From Bacteroidales bacterium (GTDB lineage Bacteria; Bacteroidota; Bacteroidia; Bacteroidales; UBA932), in the NCBI GenBank assembly GCA_017428245.1, contig JAFRRF010000058.1:1-44751 (forward strand): a stretch of 44,751 nt of DNA, given 5' to 3'. This document shows, one piece after another, positions 1 to 7,336 of this stretch. Numbering within the stretch: position 1 is the stretch's first letter; each line of letters begins with the position of its first letter. A program made the position numbers and the translations under genes. The notes beneath the pieces are model-generated. The model had not been told where the DNA came from. It was given only the letters and a program-made list of their open reading frames with translations, and did not search any database.

Positions 1-107
1 CGGAGATCGACATCGCCGGCAAGGACGAAAACGGCAACGACATCCTCGAGCAGAACCCCGGCTGGGGATCCCAGGCTCAGTTCAACGACTGGAACAATTT
101 TAAATAG
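1..107 (+). CDS. SusD/RagB-family outer-membrane lipoprotein, C-terminal end only
   Basis: Only the last 34 codons are in the window; the reading frame runs from base 3 to the TAG at 105-107. The tail contains an NPGW motif and ends WNNFK, which resembles the C-termini of SusD/RagB glycan-binding lipoproteins. In the family, SusD forms the lid over a SusC-type TonB-dependent transporter at the cell surface. A surface lipoprotein gene starts 8 nt downstream, and a GH18 enzyme lies further along, as expected in a polysaccharide utilisation locus. The assignment rests on a short tail plus context, so it is probable rather than certain. Confidence 0.62.
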   Translation, partial: EIDIAGKDENGNDILEQNPGWGSQAQFNDWNNFK

Positions 108-115
108 CAGACGAT

Positions 116-997
116 ATGAAAACCTTGAAACTGTTCATTGCGGCAGCGGCTCTGCTGAGCTTCATGGCCTGCAATCCCATCGAAGATCTCTCGCTGCGTG
201 AAAAATATGTCACCAACGCCGGATCGCCGATCAGCTCCGACGAGCTTTCGGCGGCCCTGACCGTGTCGCAGGACGGCCCGACCAACGATATCATCACCCT
301 CAAGAATGCAAGGCCCGATATCGGCGGCGCCTGGCACGTGGGCACGGCAATGGGAGAGACCATCATCAAAAACGACAAATACACGTATGTTTACGAAGCC
401 AACGGTGAGTTCGAAATCTACTATGCCGGCGTATCCGAAGGCAAGATCGTCGAATCCAAACGCTTCCCCGTCACCGTCACCGACGTGTACGACCCGTGGG
501 CCGGTATGCTGACCGGCGCCAAGAGCAACACCGACAAGTCGGCCAAGAAGACCTGGTCGTGGCGTGAAGTGTCCTGGGGCTCGATCTGCAATATGGGCGC
601 CCACGGCGGCTGGAAATACGCTTCCGCCGGCTATACGCCCGAGTCGAACTTCGCCTGGTGGGCCAACTTCACCCTCGCGGACGTGGATACCTCCAAGGAA
701 AAGATGGTATTTGAATACGACGGCAGCAAGATGACCACCTACGGTCCCGACGGGAACGTGGCGGCACAGGGCACCTTCGGATTCATCAAGACCTCGCCGG
801 AAGAGGCTGTCCTCGGAACCTGGGTCACCACCGCACCGCTCATCGGAGCCCGTTTTGACGACTGCGGCCAAGGCTCGAACAACCAGTTCTACCTGCTGAC
901 GTTCACCGACCAGTACATCACCATCTACCACAACGGATGGGGCGGTGCCGCCGACTGGGATGACTGCGGCTGGTACGCCTACTTTGAGGCCAAATAG
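116..997 (+). CDS. PKD-like surface lipoprotein, probable glycan-binding protein
   Basis: A 293-residue protein with a lipoprotein signal (hydrophobic stretch 4-18, probable lipidated Cys19). Residues about 45-125 look like a PKD/immunoglobulin-type beta-sandwich (NDIITLKNARPDIGG, then VTVTDVYDPW), a common stem in SusE/SusF-like surface glycan-binding proteins. The C-terminal 160 residues are rich in Trp and aromatic residues (WSWREVSWG, FAWWANF, NGWGGAADW), plausible for stacking against sugar rings. It starts 8 nt after the SusD stop, so it is very probably cotranscribed. Known for the family: non-catalytic retention of glycans at the cell surface. The ligand cannot be read from the sequence. 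Confidence 0.68.
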   Translation: MKTLKLFIAAAALLSFMACNPIEDLSLREKYVTNAGSPISSDELSAALTVSQDGPTNDIITLKNARPDIGGAWHVGTAMGETIIKNDKYTYVYEANGEFEIYYAGVSEGKIVESKRFPVTVTDVYDPWAGMLTGAKSNTDKSAKKTWSWREVSWGSICNMGAHGGWKYASAGYTPESNFAWWANFTLADVDTSKEKMVFEYDGSKMTTYGPDGNVAAQGTFGFIKTSPEEAVLGTWVTTAPLIGARFDDCGQGSNNQFYLLTFTDQYITIYHNGWGGAADWDDCGWYAYFEAK

Positions 998-1009
998 CCT
1001 GATGCTCCC

Positions 1010-1570
1010 ATGAAGAGGATCCTTCCTTTCATCGCAGTCCTTCTGGCCGTCACGGCGTGCCGGCCAGAAGGGCCTGTGCTTGAGATACGCGGCCGCATCG
1101 GCGGCGGCTTCGACGGACAGAAGGTCTATTTCTGCCCCCAGCCGCATCCCACGGCCGACATCGTAGACTCTACCGTGGTGAAAGGAGGGACCTTTTTCTT
1201 CCGGATTCCTGCCGATTCGCTCTACGTCGCCGACCTGACGCTCTCCCGCAGGGCGCCCGGCTATGCCGAAAGGCTGCTCATCGCCGTAGAGCCCGGAATC
1301 CTCGACGTCACCCTGGGCGCGCCGAGCAGTGCGCACGGAACACCGGTCAACGAAGCCCTGCAGGCTTGGAAAGAGCATCTGCAGGGAGGCGACCCGGAAG
1401 ACGCCAAACGCAGCACCTTCGACCTGGTCCGCCGTTATCCCGACGCGGTCGGAGGCTACCTCTATATGCTTTTCGGCAGACTTTTCGACCCGGAGCAGCG
1501 GCAGCTGCTCGACTCGCTCGGATACGACAAACTGATACCGGATGTCAGTACGCGCAGACAGAAGAACTGA
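1010..1570 (+). CDS. DUF4369-like lipoprotein without thioredoxin domain
   Basis: 186 residues with a lipoprotein signal (Cys17 after LLAVTA). Residues about 25-105 match the pattern of DUF4369: a beta-rich segment with IRGRIGGGFDGQKVYF and later DSTVVKGGTFFFRI. In Bacteroidetes this domain usually precedes an AhpC/TSA-type thioredoxin domain carrying CxxC. Here the protein ends about 80 residues after the domain, in a helical tail with no cysteine pair, so it is a stand-alone DUF4369. It begins 12 nt after the previous gene, and the next gene starts 29 nt before its stop, which suggests translational coupling. Function unknown; probably periplasmic or surface exposed. Confidence 0.65.
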   Translation: MKRILPFIAVLLAVTACRPEGPVLEIRGRIGGGFDGQKVYFCPQPHPTADIVDSTVVKGGTFFFRIPADSLYVADLTLSRRAPGYAERLLIAVEPGILDVTLGAPSSAHGTPVNEALQAWKEHLQGGDPEDAKRSTFDLVRRYPDAVGGYLYMLFGRLFDPEQRQLLDSLGYDKLIPDVSTRRQKN

Positions 1571-2948
1571 TTTTATCTTCGTCACGCTGTTCTTCGTGGC
1601 GTTGTGGGCGATCTTCCAGTTCGTCTTCCCGTACCATCTTGCCCTGAAGGAACGGTACGTCCTGTTCATGTCCGACACTTCCTGGCTTGCCACCTATTTC
1701 AGGAAACCGGCGCCGGTCTCCTTCCTTATCGGCGACTGGCTGACCCAGTTTTTCCTGCTTCCCGGGGTCGCCGCCCTGATTACGACGGTCCTGCTGGTCC
1801 TGGTCTGGGCCGGTTTCAGGTTCCTGCTGGGTGCCATGCCGACCGTCCACAAACCGGCACTGTGGGCACTGCTGCCCGCAGCGCTGCTGGCTTTCCTCAT
1901 TCTCTCCCCCGAAGTTCCGCTGGCCGTATCCGTAGGGACCTGCCTGTTCGTCTGGCTTTTCGCCGCAGCCTTCCGGATTCCCGGCAGACTGCCGCGCTAT
2001 GTTACGGTCGTCCTGCTCGCCGTGCTGCTGGTTCCCTCGGCGCGCAGCCTCAACGCTACGGCCCGGGTCGGGAAACCCAGCCTGGAACGGGAATACGACT
2101 ACCGCATCCATTTCAAGGCCGCTGCCGGCAAATGGGACGCCGTGGAAAAGATGGGACGCCGGAATCCCTGGGAAAGCCTTGTAACGGCCTACTACTACAA
2201 CCTCTCGCAGGCCCGTGCCGGGCGGCTGCCCGACGGCCTGCTCAGAGCCTACCAGCCCACGTATCACGGACTCTTCATCCCGGTGAAGCCCGGCGTCGAA
2301 TGCTTCCGGCTGATGGCCAGCACCGACGCGCTGTATCTGGCAGGCGATTACGCACAAGCCCAGCATTCTGCCATGCTGGGTATGACTTTTTCCCCGCGAC
2401 AGCGTTCCGCGGCGATGATCAAACTGCTTGCCGACATCGCATTCGCCAACGGCGATTACGACACGGCACGCCGATACCTTACCATGCTTTCCAAGACCGC
2501 ACTCTATAAGAAATGGGCGCTGGAAGGCCTGCAACTGCTCGAGACCGAGGCCGGCCGGCTGACCGTCAGGAACGACTGCCGCGACATCCTCGTCCAGCAC
2601 AACGACTATCGTACGGCCCTGGCCAATATTGCCGGCACCGCGTACGACGGCAAGACGGCGACCGACTACCTGCTCTGCCTCGACCTGCTCGACAAGGACC
2701 TGGCACACTTCCGTCAGGACTACGATACCTACTACAAAGGAAAATACGACGTCATCGGCGTCCCCGTCCTGTATCAGGAGGCCCTGCTGATGACCTTCGA
2801 CGAAAATACATCCCCCGCCGGGCAGCTCACGGAGTACGGCATCGCCCGCCCTACCCTCGACAACTGCACGGAGTTCCTGAAAGGCAACGAGAAGCTTTTC
2901 AGGGCGAGTTACTGGTTTTACCACAAATACGCCCAACCCGCACAATGA
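1542..2948 (+). CDS. DUF6057-family polytopic membrane protein with TPR-like C-terminus
   Basis: 468 residues. The N-terminal third holds several hydrophobic helices (about 10-30, 64-95, 103-124, 126-145, 150-166), with the FPYHL and GDWLTQFF segments I associate with DUF6057. Residues about 175-468 are soluble and look like degenerate tetratricopeptide helices (LYLAGDYAQAQH, IAFANGDYDTARRYL). It overlaps the DUF4369 gene by 29 nt and the following gene by an ATGA junction, so the three are probably produced together. No catalytic motif is visible. A scaffold or assembly role at the inner membrane is inference only. Confidence 0.66.
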   Translation: MSVRADRRTDFIFVTLFFVALWAIFQFVFPYHLALKERYVLFMSDTSWLATYFRKPAPVSFLIGDWLTQFFLLPGVAALITTVLLVLVWAGFRFLLGAMPTVHKPALWALLPAALLAFLILSPEVPLAVSVGTCLFVWLFAAAFRIPGRLPRYVTVVLLAVLLVPSARSLNATARVGKPSLEREYDYRIHFKAAAGKWDAVEKMGRRNPWESLVTAYYYNLSQARAGRLPDGLLRAYQPTYHGLFIPVKPGVECFRLMASTDALYLAGDYAQAQHSAMLGMTFSPRQRSAAMIKLLADIAFANGDYDTARRYLTMLSKTALYKKWALEGLQLLETEAGRLTVRNDCRDILVQHNDYRTALANIAGTAYDGKTATDYLLCLDLLDKDLAHFRQDYDTYYKGKYDVIGVPVLYQEALLMTFDENTSPAGQLTEYGIARPTLDNCTEFLKGNEKLFRASYWFYHKYAQPAQ

Positions 2949-4399
2949 AACGGTCTCTGACAAGTATCGCCATAGCACTTATCCTGACCGCCTGTGCGGG
3001 TAAAGGGGCGTTCCGGGATGCCGGGAGCGCGGCCCCGATACTTCCGGACTATACGGACATAACCCTGCCCGTGAACATCGCCCCGCTGAACTTCCAGCTG
3101 GAAGGGGCGGACGCCCTGCGGCTGGAAATCGAAGGCAGCCGGCAGTACCGGTTCAAAGCCGGTGGCGCCAAAATGCGTTTTCCGCTGAAAAAATGGAAAG
3201 AAATGCTACGCGAGGAGACGGGGAACACACTCCTTCTCACCCTTACGGCCCGGTTCGGGAGTGAAAGCGTACGCTACGCTCCTTTTACCTGGACGGTTTC
3301 GGCCGACAGCATCGACCGGTATCTGAGTTACCGCCTGATCGAACCGGCCTACGAGGTGTGGAACGTGCTGAGCATCGAGGAGCGTGACCTGGAATCGTTC
3401 AAAACCCGGCTGCTGGCCGACAACACCACGGTCGAAAGCACCTGCATCAACTGCCATACGGCCAACCGGGGCAACGGGGTCCATACCTCGTTCATGCACG
3501 TCCGCGGTGCAAAGGGCGGCACGCTCTACAACCGGGACGGCCAGCTGCGCAAACTCAACACGGCAACCGACAGTACCGCCGGGGCAGCCGTCTATGGCGA
3601 AATCTCCGCAGACGGCCGCTACGGTATCTTCACCACGGCCGATATCCGGCCCATCCTACACAGCGGCCGCTTCGACAAACTGGAGGTGTTCGACGCCTCG
3701 AGCGACCTGATTCTCCTCGATTTCGAACAGGGAACCGTGACGGATTCCCCGCTCGCAAAAGGGCCGGAATTCCAGGAAACCTTCCCCTGCTGGTCCGTTG
3801 ACGGAAAGACCGTCTATTTCTGCCGGGCCGTGTCCAGGCCCCAGCCTGACAGCACGTTCGAAATGCATTACGACCTTTATTCCATCGCTTTCGACCCGGC
3901 GACGGGGCGGCTGGGCGACACGCTGACGAAGGTCGTGGATGCCACAGCCCTCGGAAAGTCCGTCAGTTTCCCGAAATGCTCCCCGGACGGCCAGTACATC
4001 CTGATGACTGTCTCCGATTACGGCACCTTCCCCATCTGGCACGGCGAAACCGACCTCTGGCTCTATGAAATCGCGACCGGGACATTGTCCCCCCTCGAAA
4101 CGGTCAACGGCAAGTATTCCGACTCCTATCACTGCTGGAGCAGCAGCGGACGCTGGATCTGCTGGGCCTCCAAGCGCGACGACCGGCTTTACGGCAAGCC
4201 CTATTTCTCCCACGTCGGCGATGACGGGACGGTCTCCAAACCATTCGTCCTCCCCCAGCGGGATCCGGGAAGATACCTCGTCACGCTCAAATCCTATAAT
4301 ATCCCTGAACTCTACCGCTTCCCGGAATCCTACGATGCGGCTTATGTGAGTCGTTTCTATTCCGATATGGAGGCGGAAAAAATGACATACACGAAATGA
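2945..4399 (+). CDS. TolB-like beta-propeller lipoprotein with CxxCH haem-type motif
   Basis: 484 residues from the ATG at 2945; the longer open frame upstream is discarded because a clear lipoprotein signal starts here (LILTAC, Cys17) and ATGA overlaps the previous stop. A beta-rich region (about 35-120) is followed by C167-I-N-C-H171, a canonical c-type haem attachment motif. The C-terminal half has PD40/TolB-like propeller repeats (SADGRYGIFT, FPCWSVDGKTVYF, FPKCSPDGQYILM, HCWSSSGRWICW). This suggests an exported c-type haem protein fused to a propeller, but whether haem is bound is not shown. It overlaps the GH18 gene by 4 nt, placing it within the glycan locus. Confidence 0.68.
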   Translation: MKRSLTSIAIALILTACAGKGAFRDAGSAAPILPDYTDITLPVNIAPLNFQLEGADALRLEIEGSRQYRFKAGGAKMRFPLKKWKEMLREETGNTLLLTLTARFGSESVRYAPFTWTVSADSIDRYLSYRLIEPAYEVWNVLSIEERDLESFKTRLLADNTTVESTCINCHTANRGNGVHTSFMHVRGAKGGTLYNRDGQLRKLNTATDSTAGAAVYGEISADGRYGIFTTADIRPILHSGRFDKLEVFDASSDLILLDFEQGTVTDSPLAKGPEFQETFPCWSVDGKTVYFCRAVSRPQPDSTFEMHYDLYSIAFDPATGRLGDTLTKVVDATALGKSVSFPKCSPDGQYILMTVSDYGTFPIWHGETDLWLYEIATGTLSPLETVNGKYSDSYHCWSSSGRWICWASKRDDRLYGKPYFSHVGDDGTVSKPFVLPQRDPGRYLVTLKSYNIPELYRFPESYDAAYVSRFYSDMEAEKMTYTK

Positions 4400-5559
4400 A
4401 GACGAACAGACTCCGTTCCCTGCTGACGATCGCCCTGGCGGCGACGATTGCATTCTCCTGTGCGGAAGACCCGTATACTGCGGGACCCGGCGGCAGCGGA
4501 ACGGCGGAGGGCAGCGGCGCCGTGGCCCGCGCAGAGCGGAAAGAAGGCCGCATCGCGCTGGGTTACTGCACGTACTACGGTTCGGCCACACCGGATCCTG
4601 CAGTACTGACCCATATCAACTATGCCTTTGCGGAGCTCTATGTCCGGGACGGAAAATACGTTTCCTTCAAACTGCAGGGCAGCGAATCGCGCTTCCAGCA
4701 GATCGTCAACGTCAAGAAGCAGCATCCCGAACTCAAGATATGCCTGTCCTTCTCCCACACCGTGGACAATCCCGACAACTACCAGGCCGGCGGTTTTTCC
4801 GTGATGGCCAGCACGGAGGAAGGACGCAAAGCCTTTGCGGAAGACTGCCTGGCCTTCGTCCGCAAATGGGGCATTGACGGCATCGACATCGACTGGGAAT
4901 TCCCGGGTATCTCGTGGAGCGGCCACGCCTGCGACCCGGCCCACGACGTGGAGAATTATACACTGCTGATGAAGCAGCTGCGCGCTACGCTCGGCAACCA
5001 GTATCTGCTCACTTACGCCGGCTATGTGATGAACGTCCAGGGAACACCCGACAACGCACGCTTCATCGACATTGCCGCCGTCGACCCGTATGTGGATTTC
5101 GTCAACATTATGACCTACGATATCGCCGCGGGCTCGGAGGGGCAGCATCAGTCCGCCTGGAACCGGCCCGATTATTACTGTGACTGCGTCCGGGCCATCA
5201 ACGCCTATCTGAACGCCGGCGTCTCCCCGTCCAAACTCGTACTGGGCATCCCCTTCTACGCACGGCACGCATGGGATAACAGCGACGGCTTCAAAGGTTG
5301 CGTTGATTACGGAAAGTTCGCTTCGGAGTATCCCGCCGCCCAGGGATTCAAAATCGACAATTGGGATGACAAAGGCGGAGTTCCCTATGTCAGCCGGAAC
5401 GGGAAGATGTGGGCCGGATACGACAATCCGAAGAGCATCGGACTCAAGGCCGGGAAAATCCTCTCGATGGGGATGAAAGGCCTGATGTACTGGGACTACG
5501 ATGCCGACGACGCAGCAGGAACGCTCCGCAATGCGGTTTGGGACTCCGTCATGAAATAA
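4396..5559 (+). CDS. GH18 chitinase-like or endo-N-acetylglucosaminidase lipoprotein
   Basis: 387 residues with a lipoprotein signal (Cys22). The GH18 barrel spans about 52-385. The signature DGIDIDWE (161-168) is intact, giving the DxxDxDxE triad with Glu168 as general acid for substrate-assisted cleavage of beta-1,4 GlcNAc linkages. Other GH18 landmarks are INYAFAE near 75, MTYDIA, and the C-terminal YWDYDAD. Size fits a single-domain enzyme without a carbohydrate-binding module. Family members cut chitin or the chitobiose core of N-glycans; the sequence alone does not decide. Its start overlaps the CxxCH lipoprotein stop, and it is the last gene of the compact glycan block. Confidence 0.88.
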   Translation: MKTNRLRSLLTIALAATIAFSCAEDPYTAGPGGSGTAEGSGAVARAERKEGRIALGYCTYYGSATPDPAVLTHINYAFAELYVRDGKYVSFKLQGSESRFQQIVNVKKQHPELKICLSFSHTVDNPDNYQAGGFSVMASTEEGRKAFAEDCLAFVRKWGIDGIDIDWEFPGISWSGHACDPAHDVENYTLLMKQLRATLGNQYLLTYAGYVMNVQGTPDNARFIDIAAVDPYVDFVNIMTYDIAAGSEGQHQSAWNRPDYYCDCVRAINAYLNAGVSPSKLVLGIPFYARHAWDNSDGFKGCVDYGKFASEYPAAQGFKIDNWDDKGGVPYVSRNGKMWAGYDNPKSIGLKAGKILSMGMKGLMYWDYDADDAAGTLRNAVWDSVMK

Positions 5560-5576
5560 GTATCTGAAATTTCTTA

Positions 5577-5584
5577 TATATTTG
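5577..5584 (+). promoter_or_regulatory. Bacteroidetes-type -7 box for the SIS gene
   Basis: TATATTTG matches TAnnTTTG. It lies 22 nt before the ATG at 5606 and overlaps an in-frame TTG at 5582, which argues for the ATG as the true start. No good -33 TTTG is seen at the expected distance. Confidence 0.5.
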
Positions 5585-5605
5585 TCATATAAAACCTTAA
5601 CTACT

Positions 5606-6367
5606 ATGTACGCAAACGAATGGAAGAAGAACGCCTTTGGCGTGATGGACAAGATTGAGGCAACCCAGATGGAAAAGATCAAAGAGGTGGCGACCCTGAT
5701 GGCCGACTGCATCCAGGCCGGACATATGGTCCACACCTTCGGCTGCGGACACGCCAACCTTCCGATCGAGGAAATGTATCCCCGCATCGGCGGTTTCGTG
5801 GGTTTCCACCCCATCTGCGAGCTCCCGCTCACCTTCTTTACCCACATCGTCGGGGAAATGGGCATCAATCAGTTCCTCTGGCTTGAAAGGGCGGAAGGCT
5901 ACGGCAAAGCCATTATGAGCAGCTGGAACTTCCACAAAGACGACATTATGTGGATCTTCTCGCACACCGGCATCAACGCCGTCAACATCGACGTGGCCCT
6001 GGAGGCCAAACGTCTCGGAATGAAAGTAGTGGTCTTCGGCTCCGCATCGGAGACGGGCGCCAAGGTACCGCGCCACTCCTGCGGCAAGAACCTCTTCCAG
6101 ATCGCCGACTACGTGGTCGATTCCTGCTGCCCGCTTCAGGACGCTTCGGTCAAGATGAAGAAAGAATTCGACAAGATCGGTCCCCTCTCCACCGTGGCCT
6201 TCGTCACCCTGGTCTGGATGACCATCTGCACGGTCGCCGAAATCCTCGAGGAACGCGGCGTGAAACTCTACATCCATCCGTCGCACAACGTTCCCGGCGA
6301 CACTACGGCCGGCGAACGTCTCGATGCCTGCATCAAGAAGTATAAGGAACTGGTAGCCGGCGTATAG
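5606..6367 (+). CDS. SIS-domain sugar-phosphate-binding protein (sugar isomerase-like)
   Basis: 253 residues from the ATG at 5606 (MYANEW); an upstream TTG would fall inside the promoter box. The protein has the SIS fold typical of the UPF0309-like group: helices, then HTFGCGHANLP (about 43-53), a Gly/Ser-rich loop with IFSHTGIN, and VVVFGSASETG. SIS domains bind phosphosugars such as GlcNAc-6-P or MurNAc-6-P, or regulate their metabolism. It directly follows a GH18 enzyme releasing GlcNAc-containing sugars, so a cytoplasmic step in amino-sugar use is a reasonable inference. No signal peptide. It ends convergently, 27 nt from the DUF4249 gene, without a clear terminator. Confidence 0.8.
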   Translation: MYANEWKKNAFGVMDKIEATQMEKIKEVATLMADCIQAGHMVHTFGCGHANLPIEEMYPRIGGFVGFHPICELPLTFFTHIVGEMGINQFLWLERAEGYGKAIMSSWNFHKDDIMWIFSHTGINAVNIDVALEAKRLGMKVVVFGSASETGAKVPRHSCGKNLFQIADYVVDSCCPLQDASVKMKKEFDKIGPLSTVAFVTLVWMTICTVAEILEERGVKLYIHPSHNVPGDTTAGERLDACIKKYKELVAGV

Positions 6368-6394
6368 CCCGCATCCTTACCGGGCGTTGCCGGC

Positions 6395-7333
6395 TTATGG
6401 CAGCGTAAACCAGTCGGTTTCGCGCACGTTCCAGGCGGCGAGAACGCCTACACCGCCACGGACATTGGAATAGGCATAGGCGGCCGGAGCCAGACCGGCT
6501 TCCGCCAGGGTGTTGCTGCGCATATGTTCGAGGGCGACGCCGTAACGGAAGAATTCATTCGAGACCCGGTAGAGCCGCACTTTGAGGCGGTCGTGCTGTT
6601 CGTAGTTCCCCACATAGGAAACAATGTCCCGCGTGGGCATATACAAGGTCGTCTCCTGCCCGGAGAAACCCGTATCGGGCCAGACCCGGACCATGCTCCA
6701 GGCGTTCCCGAACGACCAACCGTTGAACGGAATGTCGACATAATTGCGGACCTTCGAATACCACCAGCTGTCGGACGAACCGTTCAGTGGCATGAGATTC
6801 CGCTTCAGGACCCTTTCCACCTGCCCGGTGTCCAGATTGATGAGGGTCCGTTCGCAATAGACGGCCAGGCCGTACCAGTCTTCGGTGTCCGGATCGTCAC
6901 GGAAAGTGACCCGGACGGAATCCCGGCTGCACTTCCAGATGAACTCGGGTGCAGGAGGAGGAAGGGTTGCCTTGGCTGAAACCGGATTGAATCCCCTTGC
7001 CCGGGCCTCAATTTCCACTTCATCGCCTGCCTGCAGCGGGACAGACACGAACCAGCAACCGGGCGGAACCGCCCCTGCCGTATCCACCGCACGCTCCACA
7101 TACCAGGGCGTTCCGTTGACCACGAAATCGAAGTCCGCGTCTTCCAGGAACAAAACGTTATCCGCGGTTTTGCCTACCGCAAAGGTCCGGTTGAGCTGAA
7201 GAATGGTCGTATCGCCGGGCCCGGGGCAGCATTGGAGAAAAAGTTTCGGATCGGAGGTCACCTCCAGGTCAAACTCTCTGCCGCAGGCGCAGGCCGCCAG
7301 GGCCGTCAGACACAGTATGGTATATTTCTTCAT
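6395..7333 (-). CDS. DUF4249 lipoprotein, partner of TonB-dependent receptor
   Basis: 312 residues with a lipobox (LAAC, Cys15). The body is beta-rich, with an early segment on coupling to values (ILQLNRTFAVGK), then VSVPLQAGDEVEIEARA and a C-terminal block (GVALEHMR, YSNVRGGVGVLAAW) typical of DUF4249 proteins. In Bacteroidetes these genes nearly always follow a TonB-dependent receptor, as here (3 nt gap). The product is probably an outer-membrane or surface accessory lipoprotein of the transporter. Substrate unknown. It is the last gene of the sigma/anti-sigma-controlled cassette. Confidence 0.85.
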   Translation of the reverse strand: MKKYTILCLTALAACACGREFDLEVTSDPKLFLQCCPGPGDTTILQLNRTFAVGKTADNVLFLEDADFDFVVNGTPWYVERAVDTAGAVPPGCWFVSVPLQAGDEVEIEARARGFNPVSAKATLPPPAPEFIWKCSRDSVRVTFRDDPDTEDWYGLAVYCERTLINLDTGQVERVLKRNLMPLNGSSDSWWYSKVRNYVDIPFNGWSFGNAWSMVRVWPDTGFSGQETTLYMPTRDIVSYVGNYEQHDRLKVRLYRVSNEFFRYGVALEHMRSNTLAEAGLAPAAYAYSNVRGGVGVLAAWNVRETDWFTLP

Positions 7334-7336
7334 AGC

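Noticed and set aside
77-1693. 538-residue open frame on the minus strand
   Set aside because: It is antisense to three well-supported lipoprotein and membrane genes, has no signal or domain, and its composition is that of a complementary frame in GC-rich DNA.
5582-5605. TTG start for the SIS gene
   Set aside because: It falls in the -7 promoter box; the ATG at 5606 gives a full-length protein.
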